Origin: JAGPDF01 sp052035735
Lineage (GTDB): Bacteria; Acidobacteriota; Thermoanaerobaculia; Multivoradales; JAGPDF01
Length of the DNA: 64,000 nucleotides
Direction of reading: 5' to 3'
NCBI GenBank assembly: GCA_052035735.1
Contig: JBPOHI010000100.1
Coordinates: forward strand, 1 to 64,000
Of this stretch, positions 52,717 through 61,075 are shown piece after piece. Each line of letters starts with the position of its first letter. Positions within the stretch are counted from its first letter, which is position 1. Under the pieces are notes generated by a model. That model had not been told where the DNA came from, ran no database searches, and saw nothing but the letters and a program-made list of their open reading frames with translations. The position numbers were made by a program, and so were the translations under genes.

Positions 52717-53906
52717 GCGCCCGGCGGCCGCTCGAGCTCGTGCCGCGCTTCGCCGGCCAGGCCTATGACGACGAGTCGATCGCCGCCCGCCGGCGATGGG
52801 CGGAGGAGAAGACCGGGGCGCGTCTCGAGAGCGTCGCGGTGCATTCGATGCCGGGAGCCTCGTTGCGCGGCAACATCGAGAATGCGATCGGCGCTGCCCA
52901 GGTGCCGCTCGGCATCGCCGGGCCCCTGGTCGTGCTGGGAGAGCACGCATCGGGGACCTTCTACGTGCCTTTCGCGACCAGCGAGGGGGCGCTGCTCGCC
53001 TCCTACGAGCGCGGCATGGCGGCGCTGGCACGCGCCGGGGGCGTCCATGTACGGCTCGATCGCGACGAGAACCGGGTGTCGCCCGCCTTCGCCTGTGCGG
53101 ACGTCGTCCGGGCGGCGGAGCTGGTGCGCTGGTTCCGTGGGGCCAGGGATGCCCTCGCCGCCGTCGCCGACTCGACCACGCGCCACGGCCGGCTCGTGCG
53201 CGTCACGCCCCGCCAGATGGGACGTCATGTCGTGGTCGATTTCGACTTCGCGACCGGCGACGCTTCGGGGATGAACATGGCCGTGCGCGCGACCGAACAC
53301 GCCTGCCGATGGGCGGTCGAGCAGTCGACCGCCGAGCGCTTCGAGATCTTCAGTGGCGGGGAGTCCGAGAAGCGCGCCAGCGCCGTTCTCTGGCAGGGCG
53401 GCAAAGGCAAGTGGGCGACCGCCGGAGCGACCGTGCCCGCAACGGTCTTGCGCACCATGCTGCGCACCGACGCCGGAGCGCTCGCCCGGCTGAGCGCGCG
53501 GAGCGGCGCGACGAGCCTCGCGACGGGCAGCGCGGCGAACAACGGCCAGCTCGCCAACGGCCTCGCCGCCATCTTCATCGCCTGCGGGCAGGACGTGGCG
53601 AACGTCGCCAACGCGGCGGTCGGCATCACACGCTTCGAGGAGTCGGGCGACGGCGCGGTCTACGCCTCGGTGACGCTGCCCTCGCTCACCGTCGGCACGG
53701 TGGGCGGAGGCACGGCGCTCGCGACCTCGCGGGAGTGTCTGAGCCTGGTCGACTGCGTCGGCGACGGCAAGGCGGCGAAGCTCGCCGAGATCGTCGCCGC
53801 GGCGCTCCTCGCGGGGGAGCTGTCGATGGCGGCGGCAATCGCCTCGGGCGAGCACGGCGCCGCGCACGAGGCGCTCGGACGAAACCGGCCCGGGACGCCC
53901 GATTGA
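52713..53906 (+). CDS. Hydroxymethylglutaryl-CoA reductase family protein
   Basis: 397 residues, ATG in an ATGA overlap. It matches the class I catalytic domain: ENAIGAAQVPLGIAGP, catalytic Glu91 (TSEGALLAS), the cofactor loop DASGMNMAV, Lys220 (SEKRAS in place of the usual DKKPAA), Asp294 (ACGQDVANVANA) and His385 (AAHEALGRN). All four catalytic residues are present. HMG-CoA reductase makes mevalonate, but no HMG-CoA synthase or mevalonate kinase lies nearby. In this operon it may instead reduce another acyl thioester to an alcohol, or feed isoprenoid supply. The change around Lys220 hints at altered substrate recognition. Confidence 0.88.
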   Translation: MSARRPLELVPRFAGQAYDDESIAARRRWAEEKTGARLESVAVHSMPGASLRGNIENAIGAAQVPLGIAGPLVVLGEHASGTFYVPFATSEGALLASYERGMAALARAGGVHVRLDRDENRVSPAFACADVVRAAELVRWFRGARDALAAVADSTTRHGRLVRVTPRQMGRHVVVDFDFATGDASGMNMAVRATEHACRWAVEQSTAERFEIFSGGESEKRASAVLWQGGKGKWATAGATVPATVLRTMLRTDAGALARLSARSGATSLATGSAANNGQLANGLAAIFIACGQDVANVANAAVGITRFEESGDGAVYASVTLPSLTVGTVGGGTALATSRECLSLVDCVGDGKAAKLAEIVAAALLAGELSMAAAIASGEHGAAHEALGRNRPGTPD

Positions 53907-53922
53907 CCGCGCGAGCCCGGTC

Positions 53923-55449
53923 GTGAAGCGACGCTTCCGCGGTCTGCGCGGCGCGCCGCGCGAGCGCTACGACGCGGTCGTCATCGGCGCCGGCATCGGC
54001 GGTCTGGTCGCGGCGAACCTCCTCGCACGCGGCGGGCTGTCGGTGCTGGTGGTCGAGCAGCACTACATGGTCGGCGGCTACTGCAGCATGTTCCGGCGCG
54101 ACGGCTTCACTTTCGACGCGTCGACCCACTTCTACCCGATGGTAGGCAACCCCGACACCGAGCCCGGGCGGCTGCTCGCCGAGCTCGGCGTCGACGTCCG
54201 CTGGTTGCAGATGGATCCGGTGGACGTCTTTCACTTCCCGGACGGTTCGCGATTCGAAGTGCCGATAGACTTCGAGACCTACCAGGCGCGGCTTCACGCC
54301 GCGTTCCCGCACGCGGTCGCCGCCCTGGACGAGTTCTTCGCTGCGGCGCGCGACGCCAACACCGCCGGTCTCCTGGGCTACTTTCGCGGCCAGCGTTCGG
54401 CGCGCCTCGAACGCTGGGAGAACTGGACGGTGCGCGACGCGCTCGACCGCTTCATTCCGGATCGCAAGCTCCAGCTCCTGCTCACCGCGGACTGTCCGCA
54501 CTGGGGATCGTCGCCGCGCCGGACTTCGTTCGTCTTCGACTCGATGTTGCGCTGGGCTTACTTTCTCGGCAACTACTACCCGCAGGGCAGCTCGCAGGCG
54601 TTCACCGACGACCTGGCCCGTTGCCTCGAGGAGCGCGGCGGCGAGATCCTGACCAGCACTGCCGCGGTGCGGATCGTCACCGAGGGCGGGCGGGCAAGGG
54701 CGGTCGAGATCGAGACCACCCGCGGAGTGAACGCCGGCCGCCGAACAGTGCGCTGTGGCCAGGTGGTCGCCAACGGCGACTTGCGGCACACGCTGGTCGA
54801 TCTCCTGCGCGACGTTCCGGAGGCGGCGCCGGCGATCGAATCGACGGCGCGAATGCGCCCGAGCTTTCCCTGCTTTCTGACTCATCTGGGTCTCCGCGGT
54901 GTGCCGCGCGACGAGATCGAGGCGGTTCAGGGCTACTACTGGAGCGAGTGGAATCCCGACGACGTCGGACGGGGGGCGCTCGCCTGCAAGGTCTTCTCGC
55001 CGACCCTCTTCGATCCCGATCTCGCGCCTCCGGGTGGCCAGATCGTGATCCTGCAGAAGGTCATCGAGGTCGACCCCGGTGCCGACCTCGATCCGGCACG
55101 CCAGAAGACCGAGGTCGAGCGCTTCGTCCTGGCGGAGTTCGAGAAGATCCTGCCCGGTGCCTCGCGGGCGATCGTCAGCCGCAGCTCGGCGTCCGATCGC
55201 ACCGCCGAGCGGTTCACCCGCAACCTCTCCGGTGCGATGCTCGGTTGGGAGATGGCTCCCGACCAACTCGGGGCGAACCGTCCGGACGTCGCGAGTCCGA
55301 TCGGCGACCTCCACTTCGTCGGCCACTGGACGCGACCGGGCGGCGGCGTCGCCCCGGTGCTCGTCTCGGCGATGCGGGCCGCCGAAGCGATTCTCGACGG
55401 CCGGCGCTCGGCTCTCGCCGATCGCTGGTCCGACCCGGAGGGCGCCTGA
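53923..55449 (+). CDS. CrtI/CrtISO-like FAD-dependent oxidoreductase
   Basis: 508 residues from GTG, 16 bases after the reductase stop. YDAVVIGAGIGGLVAANLLARGG gives the FAD fold, and QHYMVGGYCSMFRRDGFTFD the phytoene-desaturase-type segment. The end has FVGHWTRPGGGVAPVLVSAM, the C-terminal FAD contact of this family. Relatives are phytoene desaturases, carotene isomerases and retinol saturases. In this cluster it would add, remove or isomerise double bonds in the polyene-like chain. It is the last gene of the set; the amidohydrolase follows after 43 bases. Confidence 0.88.
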   Translation: MKRRFRGLRGAPRERYDAVVIGAGIGGLVAANLLARGGLSVLVVEQHYMVGGYCSMFRRDGFTFDASTHFYPMVGNPDTEPGRLLAELGVDVRWLQMDPVDVFHFPDGSRFEVPIDFETYQARLHAAFPHAVAALDEFFAAARDANTAGLLGYFRGQRSARLERWENWTVRDALDRFIPDRKLQLLLTADCPHWGSSPRRTSFVFDSMLRWAYFLGNYYPQGSSQAFTDDLARCLEERGGEILTSTAAVRIVTEGGRARAVEIETTRGVNAGRRTVRCGQVVANGDLRHTLVDLLRDVPEAAPAIESTARMRPSFPCFLTHLGLRGVPRDEIEAVQGYYWSEWNPDDVGRGALACKVFSPTLFDPDLAPPGGQIVILQKVIEVDPGADLDPARQKTEVERFVLAEFEKILPGASRAIVSRSSASDRTAERFTRNLSGAMLGWEMAPDQLGANRPDVASPIGDLHFVGHWTRPGGGVAPVLVSAMRAAEAILDGRRSALADRWSDPEGA

Positions 55450-55492
55450 TACTCTCCCGCCTTCCGCCATCGGCCTCGAGGGACCCGGACAG

Positions 55493-56922
<1,430 letters not shown>

Positions 56923-56926
<4 letters not shown>

Positions 56927-58170
56927 AACGCTCGATCTCGATGTGGGGGCTGGCCGCCGCCCTGTCTGCCGTCACGCCTCTCGCGGCAGACTCCTTCGCC
57001 GTCACCGGCGGCACGGTCCACACCATGGGGCCTGCCGGGGTCGTCGAGAACGGCACGGTGCTGGTAGTCGACGGCCGGATCGCCGCTGTCGGCGCCGGCC
57101 TCGCGATCCCTCCCGGCACGCGCCGCGTCGATGCGCGCGGCAAGATCGTGACTCCCGGGCTGTTCAATTCCCTCACCCGCCTGGGCATCGTCGAGGTCTG
57201 GGCAGCGGAAGGGTCGGGGGACGGCGAGGTGAAGGACGAGCGACTCACCGCCGCTTTCGACGTCGCCATGGCCCTCAATCCGCGTTCGACGCTCATCGCG
57301 GTGAACCGCATCGAGGGCCTGACGCGGGCCGTCGTGGCGCCGCAGCCCGGCAGCAGTCTGATCGCCGGCCAGGGCGCCGTCATTCACTTGGGCCTGGGTG
57401 CCGACCTCCTCGTGCGCCCTCAGGTGGCGATGTTCGCCGCCCTCGGCGAGCAGGGCGCAGCGCTCGCCGGCGGAGCGCGCGGCGCCGCGATGCTGCGCCT
57501 GCGCGAGGCGCTGCAGGACGCCGCCGACCATGCCGCGCATCGCAACGACTACGACACCGGCGCGCGGCGCGACTATGCGCTGTCGCGTCTCGATCTCGAA
57601 GCGCTCGCGCCGGTCGCGCGCGGCGACGTGCCGCTGGTGGTCACGGTGCATCGCGCGAGCGACATCCTCGCCATCCTGAGGCTCGCCAAGGAGCTCGGCG
57701 TGCGCCTGATCCTCGCCGGCGTCGCCGAGGGTTGGGAGGTGGCGCGCGAGATCGCGGCCGCCGAGGTTCCGGTGCTCGTCGAGCCGCTCGACAATCTGCC
57801 GGAGTCGTTCGAACAGGTCGGCGCCACGCTCGAGAACGCCGCGCGCCTGCGCGCTTCCGGGGTGCGCGTGGCGTTCATGAACGGCGACGCGCACAACGCC
57901 CGGAATGTCCGCCAGAGCGCCGGCAACGCGGTCGCCTACGGTATGCCCTGGCGGGACGCCCTCGCCGCCCTGACGATCGTGCCGGCGGAGATCTGGGGAA
58001 TCGCTGACCGCTACGGCTCGCTCGAGCCCGGCAAGGACGCCGATCTGGTCCTCTGGGATGGCGACCCGCTCGAGGTGACGACCTTCGCCGACGCGGTCTA
58101 CATCCGCGGCGAGGAGATTCCGATGACCAGCCGCCAGACCCAGTTGCGGGAGCGCTACCGGCGGCACTGA
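56923..58170 (+). CDS. Amidohydrolase-fold protein lacking the HxH metal site
   Basis: 415 residues with a signal peptide (MKRSISMWGLAAALSAVTPLA, then AD). It is a paralogue of the preceding gene: VVENGTVLVVDGRIAAVGAG and SLEPGKDADLVLWDGDP are typical amidohydrolase ends. The segment that should read DAHxH is VTPGLFNSLTRLGIVE, so both metal-binding His are gone, while later His (TVHRAS) and Asp (NGDAHN) remain. It is either a binding or structural partner of the first amidohydrolase or uses a single metal. The tight coupling favours a heteromeric complex (inference). Confidence 0.82.
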
Positions 58171-58243
58171 CTTCCGGCTGCGGCCGGGGCGTGCCGCGGG
58201 CCGAGGTTCCGGTCTGCGATGCACGACTTGCGGTCCGGAGGAT

Positions 58244-58249
58244 TATGAT
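58244..58249 (+). promoter_or_regulatory. -10 element (TATGAT) for a leaderless methyltransferase mRNA
   Basis: TATGAT, five of six consensus bases, is followed by exactly 9 bases and the ATG at 58259. A GGAGG lies just upstream of the hexamer but would not be in the transcript if it starts at the ATG. Confidence 0.5.
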
Positions 58250-58258
58250 GGGCGCGAG

Positions 58259-59182
58259 ATGGGCGAGCTGACGAGAGGCTCCGGCGAAGATCAGGCAGGA
58301 CCGGAAGCGCGCGAGCGCTTCGCGCAGATCGCCGTGACGGAAGATCTCCGGCAGGGGGCCGGCGCGGCGAACCTCGCCTGGCGGCACTACAGCGAACGGC
58401 TGCGGCCGACGCTGCAGGCGTCGGGCTTCGCGAGCCTCGGTGTGCTGCTGTCGCAGAGCCTCGCCGAGCTCGAACGCCCGATCGAGGTGCTGAGTCTGGG
58501 CGGCGGATCCGGCAGCCGCGAGATCGCGCTGGCGAGGAGCTTCGGGCGCAACTACACCATTCGGCATCTGCACCCGGAGGGCGCCCGGTTCGACCGCGCG
58601 GTCGAGGTGGCGCGGACCGAGAATCTGCGACTCGAGTTTGAGCCCGCCGAGATCGGTGATCTGACGCTCGATCGCGGGCGCTACGACCTCGTGGTCGTGC
58701 GCGGTGTCTTCCATCGTCTGCTCGATCCCGCGCGATGCTTCGACGAGATAGCCGCCGCGCTCGCGCCGGGCGGCCTGCTGCAGGTCGAAGACATGGTGGG
58801 AAAGAACGGCAAGCTCCTCTGGGACGAGAACGAGTGGCTCGCCAACGCCCTGCTCGCGCGCCTCCCCGAGAGCCTGACGAAGGGGGCGCGGCTCGCCGCT
58901 CCCGACGGCGAGGCCGGCCTCGGCGGACCGCGCCAGGAGGAGATTCTCGAGCCCTTGCGGCGGCGGTTCGCGCCGCTCTACGAGCACCGGCACGGCGCCT
59001 TCATGCGCTTCGTCTGCGCGCATCCGGTGCTCGGTGCGGCGCTCGGGGCGCCGGCCGCTGCGGCGCAGAACAGTCTCGACTTCCTGATCGACAGCGACGA
59101 CAGCGCCGTGCGCCACGAGCTCATGCAGCCTCTGGAGCTCTGGGGCGTCTATCGTCCGGTCGCGACGGCCGGCGTCTCCTAG
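58259..59182 (+). CDS. Class I SAM-dependent methyltransferase
   Basis: 307 residues. The SAM site is IEVLSLGGGSGSREIALAR, followed by YDLVVVRGVFHRLLDP and LAPGGLLQVEDM, a normal class I order. About 60 N-terminal residues (LRQGAGAANLAWRHYSERLRPTL) and a longer C-terminal part are not family-diagnostic. The substrate is unknown. It converges on the next gene and shares the four bases CTAG, containing both stop codons. Confidence 0.8.
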   Translation: MGELTRGSGEDQAGPEARERFAQIAVTEDLRQGAGAANLAWRHYSERLRPTLQASGFASLGVLLSQSLAELERPIEVLSLGGGSGSREIALARSFGRNYTIRHLHPEGARFDRAVEVARTENLRLEFEPAEIGDLTLDRGRYDLVVVRGVFHRLLDPARCFDEIAAALAPGGLLQVEDMVGKNGKLLWDENEWLANALLARLPESLTKGARLAAPDGEAGLGGPRQEEILEPLRRRFAPLYEHRHGAFMRFVCAHPVLGAALGAPAAAAQNSLDFLIDSDDSAVRHELMQPLELWGVYRPVATAGVS

Positions 59183-60048
59183 CTGCGCCGCGCTTCGCCC
59201 TGGGGCGGCCCGGAGTCCTCGCCCGGCCAGATGTCCGGCGGCGGTCCGGTGAGCGGAGACTTCGGGCGAGCGGCCGTCGCCAGACGCGTCGAGTCGACCC
59301 AGATCGAGTGCAGGTAGAGGCCGCCGACGGCGATCAACAGCCAGAGCGCGGCGCGGAAGAGCCCGTACCAGAGGGGCGTTCCCGGCACGAGGACGTCGAG
59401 CTCTTCGAAGTAGAGAACCTCGCAGGCGCCGTTGCCGCCATCGGTGCGCACCCGGCTCGAGCGGCGCCAGAAGTCGCGCCAGTCTTCGAGCTGGTAGTCC
59501 ACCAGCGCCCCCTTGACGTGGATCTGGTCGCCGACACGGACATCCTCGAGGGCGGCCCGCAGAGCTTCGCTGTCGGTGACCATGTGGTTGTTCGACGCCT
59601 CCGTGGCGACGAACCGGACGCCCTGGGGATAGCGGAAGTAGCAGGTCCACGGACCGCTCTGGAACTCGACGCGTCCGAGCTCGCCGCGCTGCAGATTGCT
59701 GCCCCAGACGACGCAGAGGTCCTTCGTGTCGACCGACGAGCTGTCGTGGTAAATGTCCGCGATACTCCGGATGTTGTTGTGGCTAACCACCAGACCCCAG
59801 AGCTCGTACTCGGCGACCGGGCGGACCTTGACAGCGTGGCCTTCGTGGGTGAACTCGAACGGCTCGCGATCTGTCGGCTCCTGCCGGGGCTCGGCGAGGA
59901 GTGCACGGTCGATCTCGGCTGGAGCCGGTAACTGGCCCTTGTTCTTGAAGGCGAGGAGGCCCAGACCGGCGAGCGCGAGGGCGACGAATCCCAGGATCCG
60001 ACGGCGGCCGTCCAGCGGGCTCGGGAGCGTCTGCCGGGGGGCGTGCAT
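59179..60048 (-). CDS. Unrecognised two-helix membrane protein
   Basis: 289 residues. I do not recognise the family. A hydrophobic segment near residues 19-33 (ILGFVALALAGLGLLAF) is followed by about 190 soluble residues and a second segment near 228-246 (LFRAALWLLIAVGGLYL), so the central part should lie in the periplasm. It is beta-rich, with YELWGLVVSHNNIRS, VVWGSNLQRG and DQIHVKGALVDYQ. The last reads like an OB-fold strand as in CcmE-type or sugar-binding domains, but no haem His or metal motif is seen. It is probably the last gene of the leftward unit that includes the molybdenum enzyme genes. Confidence 0.65.
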   Translation of the reverse strand: MHAPRQTLPSPLDGRRRILGFVALALAGLGLLAFKNKGQLPAPAEIDRALLAEPRQEPTDREPFEFTHEGHAVKVRPVAEYELWGLVVSHNNIRSIADIYHDSSSVDTKDLCVVWGSNLQRGELGRVEFQSGPWTCYFRYPQGVRFVATEASNNHMVTDSEALRAALEDVRVGDQIHVKGALVDYQLEDWRDFWRRSSRVRTDGGNGACEVLYFEELDVLVPGTPLWYGLFRAALWLLIAVGGLYLHSIWVDSTRLATAARPKSPLTGPPPDIWPGEDSGPPQGEARRS

Positions 60049-60078
60049 CGCAGCTCTAGGTCCGCCGTCTCGCCGAGG

Positions 60079-61074
60079 CTACGATCCCGCCGCCTGGCGC
60101 AGCGTGCGCTCGACGTAGACCGGCGTCACCTGGCCGCGCCAACGCGGGTCGAGGTCAGTGTTGTCCATCGGCGTCGCGGCACTGCGCGCCTTCGCTGCCG
60201 CGGCCCGGATCGTCTCGGGGGTGAGGCGCTCGCCGACGAGCGCCTGCGCGACCTCCTCGGCCGGGGAGGGGAGCGAGGCGATCGAGCCGAGCACGACGCG
60301 CGCGTCGCGCACGACCTCTCCGTCCATCCAGAGAGCCACCGCGACCGACAGCACGCCGAAGTCGATCGAGCCGCGCCGCCGCAGCTTGAAGAAAGCCGTG
60401 CGGCAGGTCCTCGCGTCGGCGTCGCCGGGGACGACGATGGCGGTGACGATCTCGTCGCGCTGCTTGGTCAGATAGGCCATCCCGTCGTCGTGGTAAAGGG
60501 CGGCGATGGGAATCTCGCGCCGGCCGGCCGCCGAGAGCAGCTCGACACGCGCTCCCAACGCCACCAGCATCGGCGCCGAATCGGCGGAATTGACCGCCCA
60601 GCAGCGCGGCGACGAGGGCGCCACCCAGCAGATCTTCCCTGCGGCCTTCATGCAGTAGGAGATCGACTGCCGCCACTCTTCGTTCTGGTTGTAGTAGGTG
60701 CAGCGGGTGTCGAGACAGACGTTGCCGCCGATCGTCCCCATGTTGCGCAGCACCGGCGAGGAGATCCAGGCAACCGCCGCCGCCAGCGCGGGATAGCGCT
60801 CGCGCACCGCGGCGTGACGTTCGATCGCCGAAAGCGTCGCCATGGCGCCGAGGTGCAGGTCGCCGTTGGCGCGGATCTGGCGGAGCTCCGGCAGGCGGGC
60901 GAGCGAGACGACGTGGGCGGCCTGCTGGTGCCGGCGCTTGAGATTCGGCCAGAGGTCGGTCCCGCCGGCGACGACCCGGGCCCCTTCTCCGATGCCGCCT
61001 TCGGCGGCGAGAATCTCCGCGGCCTCGGCGAGGGTCGCCGGCTGATGCAGTCGGAACTTCGGCAATCTCAACAT
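60079..61074 (-). CDS. 4-hydroxybenzoyl-CoA-reductase-like FAD/[4Fe-4S] subunit
   Basis: 331 residues. FAD site: VVAGGTDLWPNLKRR and NMGTIGGNVCLD. An insertion with cysteines in CLDTRCTYYNQ, YCMKAAGKICWVAP and RCWAV marks the additional [4Fe-4S] cluster that separates 4-hydroxybenzoyl-CoA reductase beta subunits from ordinary xanthine dehydrogenase FAD subunits. It follows the large subunit by one base, so they are translated together. It passes electrons between the FAD and the cluster; the physiological direction is unknown. Aromatic-ring reduction by the whole enzyme is the best-characterised relative activity. Confidence 0.88.
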   Translation of the reverse strand: MLRLPKFRLHQPATLAEAAEILAAEGGIGEGARVVAGGTDLWPNLKRRHQQAAHVVSLARLPELRQIRANGDLHLGAMATLSAIERHAAVRERYPALAAAVAWISSPVLRNMGTIGGNVCLDTRCTYYNQNEEWRQSISYCMKAAGKICWVAPSSPRCWAVNSADSAPMLVALGARVELLSAAGRREIPIAALYHDDGMAYLTKQRDEIVTAIVVPGDADARTCRTAFFKLRRRGSIDFGVLSVAVALWMDGEVVRDARVVLGSIASLPSPAEEVAQALVGERLTPETIRAAAAKARSAATPMDNTDLDPRWRGQVTPVYVERTLRQAAGS

Positions 61075-61075
61075 G

